64,000 nucleotides of DNA, taken from positions 1 to 64,000 of the forward strand of contig NZ_JAJISP010000007.1 of assembly GCF_022132145.1 (NCBI RefSeq), read 5' to 3'. A program made the position numbers and the translations under genes. This stretch comes from Pseudomonas sp. MMS21 TM103 (GTDB lineage: Bacteria > Pseudomonadota > Gammaproteobacteria > Pseudomonadales > Pseudomonadaceae). Under the pieces are notes generated by a model. It saw only the letters and a program-made list of their open reading frames with translations, was not told the DNA's origin and did not search any database. Positions 1-8,678 of the stretch are shown here, piece after piece (positions within the stretch are counted from its first letter, which is position 1; each line of letters begins with the position of its first letter).

Positions 1-202
1 CCTGGAAGTTGGTCAGGCGCCCCCCCTTGTGCGCGAGTGCGTCCAGGTTGGGCGTTTCGATCTCGCCGCCGAAGCTGCCCAGATCGCTATAGCCCAGGTC
101 GTCGGCGATGATGATCAGGAAGTTTGGTTGCTCGGCGGCCTGGCAGGAAAGGCTGGCAAGGCCGGTGATGTAAAACGCTAGGCTCAGTTGCCTCAGGTTC
201 AT
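1..202 (-). CDS. Arylsulfatase-type sulfatase, N-terminal part (cut by window edge)
   Basis: Only the first 67 codons are inside the window. They encode a signal peptide (a hydrophobic stretch ending near Cys-Gln-Ala) followed by NFLIIIADDLGYSDLG and ETPNLDALAHKG. This is the typical start of alkaline-phosphatase-superfamily sulfatases, in which the Asp-Asp pair binds the active-site calcium. The catalytic Cys/Ser that becomes formylglycine lies outside the window, so activity cannot be judged. A GAGGGA ribosome site sits 7 bases before the ATG. The gene follows the OprD-type porin on the same strand after 115 bases, so the pair may serve uptake and periplasmic cleavage of a sulfate ester (inference). 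A phosphodiesterase of the same superfamily is the main alternative. Confidence 0.8.
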   Translation of the reverse strand, partial: MNLRQLSLAFYITGLASLSCQAAEQPNFLIIIADDLGYSDLGSFGGEIETPNLDALAHKGGRLTNFQ

Positions 203-317
203 GCTGTAGTCCCTCTTTTTGTTATTGATGGCCATTGCGGCCTGGTTACAGTCCAGGTTCCTGGGGAACTCGGGGGGGTGTCTGTCGGGTGTGTTCGTTT
301 GCACACCGTGCGCGGGC

Positions 318-1661
318 CTACCAGAGCTTCCAGGTGTAGGTGGTGATCAGCCGGTTCTCGTTGAAGTCGCTGCCGTGCTGGAGCTTGGCGTCGATATTCA
401 GCCAGCCGACGCTGAGCCCCTGCAGCGGGCCGCTCTGCACGACATAGCTCAGGTAAAGGTCGCGTTCGCTCTCGCTCGAGTCGCTTAGATTCCCGGCACG
501 TTTGATACCGGTGCCGCGTATGTAGCGGGTCATGAGCCTCAACCCCGGCAAACCCTGCGCCGCAAAGTCGTAGTTGTAGCGCGTCTGCCAGGAGCTCTCG
601 TTCGGCTTAATAAAGGCCAAGGCCGACCAGTTGACCAGGTGGGGTTGCGGGGTGAAGCCATTGAGGGTCGGGAAGCCGCTGTCGCCGAGCATGCGTTGAT
701 AGCCCAGGCTGAAGGTGTGCGCGCCCTTCTTTAGCGAGCTGAGGAGTCCATAGGTGTGATTGTCGATCTCACCGTACAGCGCATCGCCATCGGTGCTGTT
801 GTCGTAGTAACGCAGGTCGGTCTTCAGGCTGTAGCCATTACCCAGCGCGACGTTGTGGGTCAGGCCCAGGTAATGCTGCTGATAGATATCCTCCAGTTGG
901 CCGTAGAAATAGCTGGCCGACAGGTTCGGACTGAAGGTGTAGATACCCCCGGCGAAATTCAGCCCATCGCTGGGATGACGCGGCCCGTAGGGCCGCGTGA
1001 ACAGATAGGGTTTCTCGTGATCGGAAGATTCGCGCGTGCCGATCTGGTTGAAACGACCGGCGGTCAGGCTTAGGTTGTCGACCTCCTTCGAGGCGATCTG
1101 GAAGCCATGGAAGGTACTGGCCAGCTGACGGCTGTCGTCGAAGAAGGCGACCGGCAGCATCGGCCGATGCTCTCCGACTGTGAGTTCGGTTTTCGAATAG
1201 CGCACCTTGGCGGTCAGCGCGGCGCGCCCGTAATCGCGGACCTGTTCACCTGCGCTGCGATCATAGGGCAGGGCGGTGTCCGGGCCGCGCCCGCCGCCAC
1301 CGTCGAGCCTATAGGCATACTGCGCCGAGGCATCCAGGCCGAACCGCAACGGCCCCTCGGTATAGCCGGAGGTAAAGCGTAGGTCGAAGCCCTGGCTCCA
1401 GCTGCCCACACGGGAGGTCGGCGCGGCGTCGCCGCGAAAGTCGCGATCCAGATAGAAGTTGCGCAGGCCCAGGTTGAGCTGGCTGTCGCCCACAAAATCG
1501 GCCTGTGCGGCCAGAGGGCCGAGCAGGCCAAGCAGGCTGGCGGCCTGGATGCAGGCCGCCAAGGCCCTCGGGCGCAGCGCCTGGCGATGTCCGGCCGGGG
1601 TGGTGGCACGCGAGGCGGCTAAAGGTGCAGTGGCGAGTGACGTCGTGACAATTTCTGCCAT
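318..1661 (-). CDS. OprD-family outer-membrane porin
   Basis: A 447-residue protein. A long charged N-terminal region precedes a hydrophobic stretch ending in Ala-Gln-Ala, then DFVGDSQLNLGLRNFYLDRDF, the usual mature start of OprD porins. The rest is alternating aromatic beta-strands, ending in the motif LITTYTWKLW with a terminal aromatic residue as expected for BAM recognition. The family forms 18-strand barrels for small carboxylates, amino acids and related solutes; the substrate here is not readable from sequence. AAGGAG lies 6 bases before the ATG. The unusually long N-terminus means a later start cannot be excluded, but no better ribosome site was seen. It is divergent from the multiheme cytochrome and upstream of the sulfatase. 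Confidence 0.9.
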   Translation of the reverse strand: MAEIVTTSLATAPLAASRATTPAGHRQALRPRALAACIQAASLLGLLGPLAAQADFVGDSQLNLGLRNFYLDRDFRGDAAPTSRVGSWSQGFDLRFTSGYTEGPLRFGLDASAQYAYRLDGGGGRGPDTALPYDRSAGEQVRDYGRAALTAKVRYSKTELTVGEHRPMLPVAFFDDSRQLASTFHGFQIASKEVDNLSLTAGRFNQIGTRESSDHEKPYLFTRPYGPRHPSDGLNFAGGIYTFSPNLSASYFYGQLEDIYQQHYLGLTHNVALGNGYSLKTDLRYYDNSTDGDALYGEIDNHTYGLLSSLKKGAHTFSLGYQRMLGDSGFPTLNGFTPQPHLVNWSALAFIKPNESSWQTRYNYDFAAQGLPGLRLMTRYIRGTGIKRAGNLSDSSESERDLYLSYVVQSGPLQGLSVGWLNIDAKLQHGSDFNENRLITTYTWKLW

Positions 1662-1846
1662 GGAAATCTCCTTGGGGGTGTTTGTTGTTTTTTCCCCAGG
1701 GCCAGTATTTCCAAACCGTTGCGCCCACCGTTATCCGCTGCGCGCAATGCTTATCGTCACAGCGCAGCTATTGATCGTGAGGCCTGTTCGTTGCTCCGTC
1801 ACGGCGGCAGCATAGCGGCGTCACCTGCCTCGACAGGCCTGCCTGG

Positions 1847-4183
1847 ATGATTGTCATGCCGAATGCGTCACGCCCGTCTCTCGCCGTTCAACAGTTGTTG
1901 GGTCTGCTCCTACTGGCCGCCGCCCTGTCGCTGAGTGCCGGGATGGCCGCTTGGCCCTGTTCAGCCATGGCCAGCGATCAGCCGGCCGGCGTCCCCAGTT
2001 TCGTCGGCAGTCAGGCTTGCGCGGGCTGCCATCGGGAACAGTTCCAGGCCTGGCAGGGCTCGCAGCATGCGCGCTCCATGCAGCACGCCACGTCCGACAC
2101 CGTGCTCGGGGATTTCACCGGCGCGATCTTCAGCTATGCCGGGGTCGAGTCTCGCATCTACCGTCGCGACGGGAAATTCTTCATGCACACAGACGGTCCT
2201 GACGGTCGACTGGACGAGTTCGAAATCCAGTACACCTTCGGTGTCGAACCGTTGCAGCAGTACCTGGTGGCCTTTCCCGACGGCCGCCTGCAGGCCTTGT
2301 CCATCGCCTGGGATAGCCGACCGGCCAGTGCGGGCGGCCAGCGCTGGTTTCATCTGTATCCCGATGATGCGGTCGCCAACCGCGACGAACTGCACTGGAC
2401 CCGGCCATCTCAGAATTGGAATTTCATGTGCGCCGACTGTCATTCGACCAATATGCACAAGGGCTATGACGCCGATTCCGATAGTTTTTCCAGTCAGTGG
2501 TCGGAGATCAGCGTCGGCTGCGAGGCCTGCCATGGTCCGGCCTCAAACCATCTGAGCTGGGCGCGCTCCCGCGACGGTGCGCAGGACAAGGGTTTGACCT
2601 TACTGCTAGATGAGCGCCAGGGGGCTGGTTGGCGACGAGCCATTGAACAGGTCACCGCCAACCGTAGCACTCCTCTTGCTGGGCGCAAGGAGCAGGATGT
2701 GTGTGCTCAATGTCATTCGCGGCGCAGTCAGATTGCCGAGGGCTACCAGGCAGGCAAACCTTTTCTCGATCATTACAGTCCCAGCCTGCTTGAGCCCGGT
2801 CTCTACCATGTCGACGGCCAACAGCGGGAAGAGGTGTTTGTGTCAGCCTCCTTTGAGCAGAGTCGGATGCATGCAGCGGGAGTGACGTGCAGCGACTGCC
2901 ACGAGCCCCATGGGCAGACACTGCGTGCCGAAGGAAATGCTCTCTGTAGCCAATGCCATTTGCCCAGAAAATTTGACAGTTCCGCACATCACTTGCACCC
3001 GGAGCAGTCACCCGGGGCGCAGTGCGTGAACTGTCACATGCCCGAGACCACTTACATGGTTATCGATTCGCGGCGCGACCATAGCCTGAGGATTCCGCGT
3101 CCCGACCTGAGTGCCAGTCTGGGCACGCCGAACCCCTGTAACAGCTGCCATAAAGATCGCTCCGCGGAGTGGGCTGCGAATGCGATCCGCCAACATACCC
3201 CGGATCCGGCCGAGGGCTACCAGCGCTTCGCTACGATGTGGTCGGCCGCCGAACATAATTTACCTGGCGCTTCTGCTGGTCTGGCTAGGTTGCTGAGTGA
3301 TCCGACGCAACCTGACTTGGTGCGTGCCAGTTCCGCTGACCGTTTGCGTATTTCTGCGCAACGCGAAGATTGGCGCGCTTTGGCAAAGGCGCTTAGCGAT
3401 CCGAGCCCCTTAGTGCGTCATGCTGCCCTTGGCGCCTTTGAGCAGCTTCCGCCCGCTCAACGCGGCCAGTGGCTATCTCCGTTATTGAGCGACCCTGCGC
3501 GAGGGGTGCGTAGTGAGGCGGCGCGCCTGCTTGCTGATGTACCTCTCCCCGAGTCGCAGAAACAGGTCTTCGACCGCGCATTAGGCGAATATGAAGCACG
3601 GCTGCGACTGGATGCTGATCGTGCCGAGGCTCGCAGTGCTTTGGCACGTTTACGTAGGCGCCAGGGGCGAGAGAAGGAGGCTATAGAACAGTTGCAGGCG
3701 GCCTTGCGGCTCGACCGGCTATATCTGCCGGCCTATCTCGAACTCGCGGAAGTGCATCGCAATGCTGGGCGTGAGCCTCAGGCTGAAGCGGTGCTCCGCC
3801 AGGGACTACTGGAGCAACCGCAGGCGGCTTTGCTGCATTATTCGCTGGGCCTTGGTTTGGTGCGGCAACGGCGCAGCGAAGAAGCGCTCGAGCACTTACA
3901 TCAAGCACTGGAACTGATGCCCGATGATCCACGTTTCGCCTTTACCCTGGGCCTGGCTCTGCAATCGCGCTCGCCAGGGAGAGCGCTCTCGACTGTAAAG
4001 AAGGCTTTAGAAAAACATCCGCATGACCCTGACCTTCTTTGGCTGTGCGGCGTCTACAGTTTGGCTCAGGGAAGCCCCATCGCTGCTGTTGATTACGCCG
4101 AGCGACTCTTAGCAGTGAGTCCAGGTTCGCAAAAGGCTATGGATTTGCTGCAGCGCGCCAAGAGTCAGATAGCTGGCGACTAA
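1847..4183 (+). CDS. Octaheme c-type cytochrome with HEAT-like and TPR repeats
   Basis: A 778-residue exported protein. A hydrophobic segment (about residues 15-36) is followed by eight CXXCH heme-binding motifs at about residues 58, 195, 225, 286, 348, 367, 393 and 431: CAGCH, CADCH, CEACH, CAQCH, CSDCH, CSQCH, CVNCH and CNSCH. The opening QACAGCHREQFQAW resembles cytochrome c554-type proteins. Residues about 480-560 hold HEAT-like helical pairs and about 575-770 tetratricopeptide repeats, so the tail probably docks a partner. Periplasmic electron transfer is the safe call; the donor, acceptor and any catalytic activity are unknown. From about position 2600 onward codon choice is visibly less GC-biased than in gabD/gabT, which may indicate transfer. 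An alternative ATG is at 1856; neither start has a clear ribosome site. Confidence 0.85.
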   Translation: MIVMPNASRPSLAVQQLLGLLLLAAALSLSAGMAAWPCSAMASDQPAGVPSFVGSQACAGCHREQFQAWQGSQHARSMQHATSDTVLGDFTGAIFSYAGVESRIYRRDGKFFMHTDGPDGRLDEFEIQYTFGVEPLQQYLVAFPDGRLQALSIAWDSRPASAGGQRWFHLYPDDAVANRDELHWTRPSQNWNFMCADCHSTNMHKGYDADSDSFSSQWSEISVGCEACHGPASNHLSWARSRDGAQDKGLTLLLDERQGAGWRRAIEQVTANRSTPLAGRKEQDVCAQCHSRRSQIAEGYQAGKPFLDHYSPSLLEPGLYHVDGQQREEVFVSASFEQSRMHAAGVTCSDCHEPHGQTLRAEGNALCSQCHLPRKFDSSAHHLHPEQSPGAQCVNCHMPETTYMVIDSRRDHSLRIPRPDLSASLGTPNPCNSCHKDRSAEWAANAIRQHTPDPAEGYQRFATMWSAAEHNLPGASAGLARLLSDPTQPDLVRASSADRLRISAQREDWRALAKALSDPSPLVRHAALGAFEQLPPAQRGQWLSPLLSDPARGVRSEAARLLADVPLPESQKQVFDRALGEYEARLRLDADRAEARSALARLRRRQGREKEAIEQLQAALRLDRLYLPAYLELAEVHRNAGREPQAEAVLRQGLLEQPQAALLHYSLGLGLVRQRRSEEALEHLHQALELMPDDPRFAFTLGLALQSRSPGRALSTVKKALEKHPHDPDLLWLCGVYSLAQGSPIAAVDYAERLLAVSPGSQKAMDLLQRAKSQIAGD

Positions 4184-4256
4184 ACTTGGTGAGTGAGCCG
4201 GCTTGTCGCCCTGACAGTTGAGGGAGGAGGCTTTTTCAAAACGTGGGCGTAGAGCC

Positions 4257-4276
4257 GTTCACCTCGAGTGGTGAAC
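4257..4276. repeat. Perfect hairpin between cytochrome and tRNA
   Basis: Seven-base perfect arms, GTTCACC and GGTGAAC, flank a 6-base loop about 75 bases after the cytochrome stop. No T-run follows, so a factor-independent terminator is not supported. It could be an mRNA 3'-end structure or an operator. Confidence 0.35.
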
Positions 4277-4404
4277 TTCCGAATCAGTTACGCCGCGGCT
4301 CAATGACCATGAGGGCTGCATTCAGCTAGTGCTCAAAAATGATGGCTACTATCTGCAGCGTGAAATCGTGCGGCACGGTTTAGGCACAGAATTGGCACAG
4401 GCCA

Positions 4405-4440
4405 AAACAAAAGGGCCTAGGTTTTCACCTAAGCCCTTGT
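4405..4440 (-). terminator. Terminator of tRNA-Arg
   Basis: Read on the minus strand just after the tRNA CCA end, AAGGGCTTAGGT and ACCTAGGCCCTT form a 12-bp stem with one mismatch and a 4-base loop. It is followed by TTGTTTT. This is a standard factor-independent terminator for the tRNA transcript. Confidence 0.75.
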
Positions 4441-4446
4441 TTTATA

Positions 4447-4523
4447 TGGTGCACCAGGCGGGATTCGAACCCACGACCACTGCCTTCGGAGGGCAGTACT
4501 CTATCCAGCTGAGCTACTGGTGC
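4447..4523 (-). tRNA. tRNA-Arg (anticodon CCG)
   Basis: 77 bases including an encoded CCA. The acceptor arms GCACCAG and CTGGTGC pair perfectly with discriminator A. The D-loop contains AGCTGGATA. The anticodon stem CTGCC/GGCAG encloses loop CTCCGAA, giving anticodon CCG, which reads the CGG arginine codon. The T-arm contains GGTTCGAATCC. tRNA 3' ends are common integration sites, but no integrase or repeated attachment sequence was seen nearby. Confidence 0.95.
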
Positions 4524-4892
4524 AGCGCGGCGCAATCATACGCATCTCGCGCGCGGGCGTCCATGCTGGCGGTTCGTGATTGCGCGCCAATACAGGGGGG
4601 GGCGGCGTGAATGATCGCCAGATCAGCCTTTGACGGGACGGCGCGTTAATTTTTTCGAACAGACTATTGCCCTTTACCCCTCATGACCCTAGGATTCGTT
4701 TGAGATTTCAAACGTTCTTGCTGAAACCGTTCGGAACTCTGTGCAGTCCGGATCAATCCTATCAAGACCGATTGTCTAAAATTGATTAAGCGGGGCATCG
4801 GGCCTGGCAAAACATCTTTATATGGTCCGCCTGCCCGTCGTGCCAACAACAACCGTCCGACGCCTGGGTGTCGCGATGAGAAGGAGAAAGTC
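4524..4892. other. Intergenic region upstream of gabD
   Basis: 369 bases with no convincing gene. It holds the tRNA-Arg promoter (minus strand) and the gabD promoter. An open frame continues upstream of gabD in the same frame from 4782, but it is proline/arginine-rich and not conserved-looking, and the strong ribosome site before 4893 argues against it. A perfect palindrome, CGTTTGA-GATT-TCAAACG, lies at 4697-4714 and is a candidate operator. No clear sigma-54 -24/-12 element was found. Confidence 0.5.
4697..4714. promoter_or_regulatory. Palindrome upstream of gabD, candidate operator
   Basis: Perfect 7-base arms CGTTTGA and TCAAACG around a GATT spacer, 180 bases before the gabD start. Position and symmetry fit a dimeric regulator. 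No GABA or polyamine regulator is adjacent, so the binding protein is unknown. Confidence 0.35.
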
Positions 4893-6341
4893 ATGCAATT
4901 GAAAGACACCCAGCTGTTCCGCCAACAGGCTTATATCGACGGAACCTGGCTGGACGCCGACAGCGGCCAGACCATCAAGGTCACCAATCCGGCCACCAAC
5001 GAAGTCATCGGTAGTGTGCCGAAGATGGGCGCCGCGGAAACCCGCCGCGCCATCGAAGCCGCCAACCGTGCCCTGCCGGCCTGGAGCGCGCTGACCGCCA
5101 AGGAGCGCTCGAACAAGCTGCGCCGTTGGTTCGAGCTGCTGATCGAGAACCAGGACGACCTCGGTCGCCTGATGACCCTGGAACAGGGTAAGCCGCTGGC
5201 CGAAGCCAAGGGCGAAATCGTCTACGCCGCCTCCTTTATCGAGTGGTTCGCCGAAGAAGCCAAGCGCATCTATGGCGACGTGATTCCCGGCCACCAGCCG
5301 GACAAGCGCCTGATCGTGCTCAAGCAGCCGATCGGCGTGACTGCCGCCATCACCCCGTGGAATTTCCCGGCGGCAATGATCACCCGTAAAGCCGGGCCGG
5401 CCCTGGCCGCCGGTTGCACCATGGTGATCAAGCCCGCTTCGCAGACGCCGTTCTCCGCCCTGGCCCTGGTGGCCCTGGCCGAGCGCGCCGGTATCCCGAA
5501 AGGCGTCTTGAGTGTGGTCACCGGCAGCGCCGGCGACATCGGTGGCGAGCTGACCAGCAACCCGATCGTGCGCAAGCTCAGCTTCACCGGCTCGACCGAA
5601 ATCGGTCGCCAGCTGATGGCCGAATGCGCCAAGGACATCAAGAAGGTGTCCCTGGAGCTGGGCGGCAACGCGCCCTTTATCGTGTTTGACGATGCCGACC
5701 TGGATAAGGCGGTCGAAGGCGCGCTGATCTCCAAATACCGCAACAACGGCCAGACCTGCGTGTGCGCCAACCGCCTGTATATCCAGGACGGCGTATATGA
5801 CGCCTTCGCCGAGAAGCTGAAAGTCGCGGTGGCCAAGCTGCAGATCGGTAACGGTCTGGACGAAGGCACCACCACCGGCCCGCTGATCGACGACAAGGCC
5901 GTGGCCAAGGTCCAGGAGCACATTGCCGACGCCCTGAGCAAGGGGGCCAAGCTGCTCACCGGGGGCAAGCCGCACGCCCTGGGTGGCAGTTTCTTCGAGC
6001 CGACCATTCTCACCGACGTGCCGAACAACGCCGCAGTGGCCAGGGAAGAGACCTTTGGCCCGCTGGCGCCGCTGTTCCGCTTCAAGGACGAGGCTGACGT
6101 GATCGCCATGTCCAACGACACCGAGTTCGGCCTGGCCTCCTACTTCTACGCCCGCGACATGGGCCGCGTGTTCCGTGTGGCCGAAGCCCTGGAATATGGC
6201 ATGGTCGGCGTCAATACCGGGTTGATCTCCAATGAAGTGGCGCCTTTCGGTGGCATCAAGGCCTCCGGCCTGGGCCGCGAGGGCTCGAAGTACGGCATTG
6301 AGGACTATCTGGAAATCAAATACCTCTGCCTGGGCATCTAA
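4893..6341 (+). CDS. gabD: Succinate-semialdehyde dehydrogenase (NADP+)
   Basis: 482 residues, the same length as E. coli GabD. It oxidises succinate semialdehyde to succinate, the last step of GABA breakdown. Visible aldehyde-dehydrogenase hallmarks are TPWNFP, the cofactor-binding GSTEIG, the catalytic Glu in LELGGNAP and the catalytic Cys in NNGQTCVCANR. The start at MQLKDTQLF is chosen because GAAGGAG lies 6-8 bases upstream and the protein length matches the family; the frame is open further upstream. gabT follows on the same strand, and the 171-base gap could carry its own promoter. Polyamine genes elsewhere in the window (puuA, puuB, aguA) would feed GABA into this step. Confidence 0.97.
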   Translation: MQLKDTQLFRQQAYIDGTWLDADSGQTIKVTNPATNEVIGSVPKMGAAETRRAIEAANRALPAWSALTAKERSNKLRRWFELLIENQDDLGRLMTLEQGKPLAEAKGEIVYAASFIEWFAEEAKRIYGDVIPGHQPDKRLIVLKQPIGVTAAITPWNFPAAMITRKAGPALAAGCTMVIKPASQTPFSALALVALAERAGIPKGVLSVVTGSAGDIGGELTSNPIVRKLSFTGSTEIGRQLMAECAKDIKKVSLELGGNAPFIVFDDADLDKAVEGALISKYRNNGQTCVCANRLYIQDGVYDAFAEKLKVAVAKLQIGNGLDEGTTTGPLIDDKAVAKVQEHIADALSKGAKLLTGGKPHALGGSFFEPTILTDVPNNAAVAREETFGPLAPLFRFKDEADVIAMSNDTEFGLASYFYARDMGRVFRVAEALEYGMVGVNTGLISNEVAPFGGIKASGLGREGSKYGIEDYLEIKYLCLGI

Positions 6342-6512
6342 CCCGGCGATGTAATCCCGCAGGGGCGCACGAGAACGTTGCGCCTTCTGCTTTTTATATG
6401 GACATACCTGTGCGCCGGGTGCGCTGCGGCAGTCGATCATCGAATACTGTCAGGCCACCATCGGCGACACATCCTTGAGCCACGCCGTATCGACCCGGCG
6501 AATGAGGACATT

Positions 6513-7793
6513 ATGAGCAAGACCAACGAATCCCTGATGCAACGCCGCACCGCCGCCGTCCCTCGTGGCGTGGGTCAGATCCACCCGATCTTCGCCGACC
6601 GCGCCGAAAACGCCACGGTCATCGACGTAGAAGGCCGCGAGTTCATCGACTTCGCCGGCGGTATCGCCGTGCTCAACACCGGCCACCTGCACCCGAAAGT
6701 CATCGCCGCGGTGCAGCAGCAGCTGACCAAGCTGAGCCACACCTGCTTCCAGGTGCTGGCCTACGAGCCCTATGTCGAGCTGTGCGAGAAGATCAACGCC
6801 AAGGTGCCGGGCGACTTCGCCAAGAAGACCCTGCTGGTCACCACCGGCTCCGAAGCGGTGGAAAACGCGGTGAAGATCGCCCGCGCCGCCACCGGCCGTG
6901 CCGGGGTGATCGCCTTCACCGGCGGCTACCACGGCCGCACCATGATGACCCTGAGCCTGACCGGCAAGGTCAATCCCTATTCGGCCGGCATGGGCCTGAT
7001 GCCCGGCGGCGTGTTCCGCGCCCAGTACCCCTGCGAACTGCACGGGGTCAGCACGGACGACGCCATCGCCAGCATCGAGCGGGTGTTCAAGAACGATGCC
7101 GAGCCGCGGGACATCGCCGCGATCATCATCGAGCCGGTGCAGGGCGAGGGCGGCTTCTATATCGCGCCGAAAGACTTCATGCAGCGCCTGCGCGCGCTCT
7201 GCGACCAGCACGGTATCCTGCTGATCGCCGACGAAGTGCAGACCGGCGCCGGGCGTACCGGCACCTTCTTCGCCATGGAGCAGATGGGCGTGACCGCCGA
7301 CCTGACCACCTTCGCCAAATCCATCGCCGGCGGTTTCCCGGTGGCGGGCGTGTGCGGCAAGGCCGAATACATGGACGCCATCGCTCCGGGTGGCCTGGGC
7401 GGCACCTACGCCGGCAGCCCGATCGCCTGCGCCGCGGCGCTGGCGGTGATGCAGGTGTTCGAGGAAGAGCAGCTGCTGGAGCGCTGCAAGGCGGTCGGCG
7501 AGCGCCTGGTCACTGGTCTGAAAGCCATCCAGGCCAAGCACAAGAGCATCGGCGAGGTGCGCGCCTTGGGCGCGATGATCGCCATGGAGCTGTGCGAGAA
7601 CGGCGATCTGCATAAACCGAATGCCGCGCTGACCGGCCAGATCGTGGCCAAGGCACGCGACAAGGGCTTGATCCTGCTGTCCTGCGGCACTTACGGCAAC
7701 GTGCTGCGGGTGCTGGTGCCGCTGACCGCCGAAGACGAGTTGCTCGACAGGGGCCTGGCGATCATCGCGGAGTGCTTCGCCGAACTGGCGTAA
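6513..7793 (+). CDS. gabT: 4-aminobutyrate aminotransferase
   Basis: 426 residues, matching E. coli GabT. A class III PLP-dependent transaminase converting GABA and 2-oxoglutarate to succinate semialdehyde and glutamate. Visible marks include TTGSEAVENAVKIAR, GGYHGRT, IIEPVQGEGG, the Asp in IADEVQTGAGRTG, and the PLP lysine in TFAKSIAGGFP. The start MSKTNESLMQRR is the family-typical one; a weak GAGG precedes it. The frame is open upstream to 6378 but that stretch looks non-coding. It ends just before a strong terminator, closing the gabDT unit. Confidence 0.97.
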   Translation: MSKTNESLMQRRTAAVPRGVGQIHPIFADRAENATVIDVEGREFIDFAGGIAVLNTGHLHPKVIAAVQQQLTKLSHTCFQVLAYEPYVELCEKINAKVPGDFAKKTLLVTTGSEAVENAVKIARAATGRAGVIAFTGGYHGRTMMTLSLTGKVNPYSAGMGLMPGGVFRAQYPCELHGVSTDDAIASIERVFKNDAEPRDIAAIIIEPVQGEGGFYIAPKDFMQRLRALCDQHGILLIADEVQTGAGRTGTFFAMEQMGVTADLTTFAKSIAGGFPVAGVCGKAEYMDAIAPGGLGGTYAGSPIACAAALAVMQVFEEEQLLERCKAVGERLVTGLKAIQAKHKSIGEVRALGAMIAMELCENGDLHKPNAALTGQIVAKARDKGLILLSCGTYGNVLRVLVPLTAEDELLDRGLAIIAECFAELA

Positions 7794-7809
7794 ACCAGGC
7801 CGGAAAACA

Positions 7810-7835
7810 GACCCGCTTCGGCGGGTCTTTTTTTT
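7810..7835 (+). terminator. Rho-independent terminator after gabT
   Basis: GACCCGC-TTCG-GCGGGTC forms a perfect 7-bp stem with a stable UUCG tetraloop, followed by a run of eight T. It lies 17 bases after the gabT stop. Confidence 0.95.
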
Positions 7836-8199
7836 GGGGGGTTGTTTTGTCGGGCGAGCAGGCGGATCAACACCTGTGCCGTCCTGCACCCGCAGCAACT
7901 GGGTCTGTGGGCCCGGCGCCCAGGCGCGGCAAACGGAGCATACAGTCCGGCGTGGTCTCGCCGCCCTGGAGAAACGGGCGCTGATCGCCACTGTAGAACG
8001 GCGCACTCAAGCATTTGCGCTACTGCCGCCAGGCTTCGCAATCGTCGAGAAAGGGCCGGTCAATCATCCGCTCCAGGCGCGCCGCCTCAGGCGGCGGTTG
8101 AGCTGAGGTAGCATCCTGGCGCCTCGCTAAACGGCGGGGTGCGCCAAGGCATGGGCTCAACACAGTCCGCCTGCCAGGGCGAGTTGCCGCTCTAGAGTG
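7836..8199 (-). other. Gene-free stretch with a possible decayed coding remnant
   Basis: No intact gene. On the minus strand from about 8105 down to 7920, one frame reads like real protein: it passes through RLERMIDRPFLDDCEAWRQ, then a TAG stop, then APFYSGDQRPFLQGGETTP and DCMLRLPRLGAG. The amino-acid composition is natural rather than the Arg/Pro-rich pattern of shadow frames. I do not recognise the family and see no start or ribosome site, so this is offered only as a possible gene fossil. Confidence 0.3.
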
Positions 8200-8634
8200 C
8201 TAGCTGAGAACTGGCGACTTGATTGCGCTTATGGTCTCGCTCATCTCCAGTAGCAAGCCGGTAATTTGCTCGGCGTTCATGTCGAACGGGTCGAAGTGAT
8301 CGCTGGCCGAATATTTCAGGAACAGCTCACGATTGACTCGCTTGGCCCCGGCCCAGCCCATGCTCCAGTTGCTGTAACGACGCATGCTGATTTCGGCGTA
8401 GTCGAGAATGGTCAGATCCTTGTGCCGGCTGTCTTCGGCCAGGCGGTTGTACAAGGCGTTCACCTCGCTGCGCGGACCTTCCAGCGCCTGCAGGAAGATA
8501 TTGGCGTTGCAGCAGAGTATCCCGGTCAGGCCTCGGCCTGGGTTGTTGCGCTGCGAGCTGTCGAGAATCTCGCGGATCAGCTCGGCAGAAACGACATGGC
8601 TGGCACGGCTGGCATAGGTAAGACGCACGAGCAT
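8200..8634 (-). CDS. BLUF-domain blue-light sensor protein
   Basis: A 144-residue single-domain BLUF protein, probably cytosolic and FAD-binding. The photocycle residues are present: Tyr7 in LVRLTYASR, flavin-contact Asn31 in NNPGRGLTGIL, Gln49 in IFLQALEG, and the Met/Trp switch region W90-SMGW94. About 45 residues follow the core, a typical capping helix pair with no attached output domain. It must therefore signal by protein-protein contact, as PixD/YcgF-type short BLUF proteins do (family knowledge). GAGG lies 8 bases before the ATG. The partner is unknown. It is divergent from the ArsS operon, and the shared promoter region contains TGTATAA direct repeats. Confidence 0.92.
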   Translation of the reverse strand: MLVRLTYASRASHVVSAELIREILDSSQRNNPGRGLTGILCCNANIFLQALEGPRSEVNALYNRLAEDSRHKDLTILDYAEISMRRYSNWSMGWAGAKRVNRELFLKYSASDHFDPFDMNAEQITGLLLEMSETISAIKSPVLS

Positions 8635-8678
8635 GATCAGATCCTCGAAAGCACTTGTGCAGGTAAGCGGGGTTAAAG

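Noticed and set aside
318..1609. Long overlapping open frames on both strands inside the porin and most other genes
   Set aside because: They are Arg/Pro/Gly/Ala-rich shadows of GC-rich genes, lack ribosome sites and show no family motifs.
4447..4523. tRNA-associated integrated element
   Set aside because: No integrase, no duplicated tRNA 3' end, and housekeeping gabDT follows directly.
4818..6440. 540-codon minus-strand frame opposite gabD
   Set aside because: It is exactly antisense to a full-length conserved GabD and has the composition of a reverse-frame shadow.
6450..8006. 518-codon minus-strand frame over gabT and its terminator
   Set aside because: It crosses the gabT terminator hairpin and has no recognisable domain; explained by codon bias of gabT.
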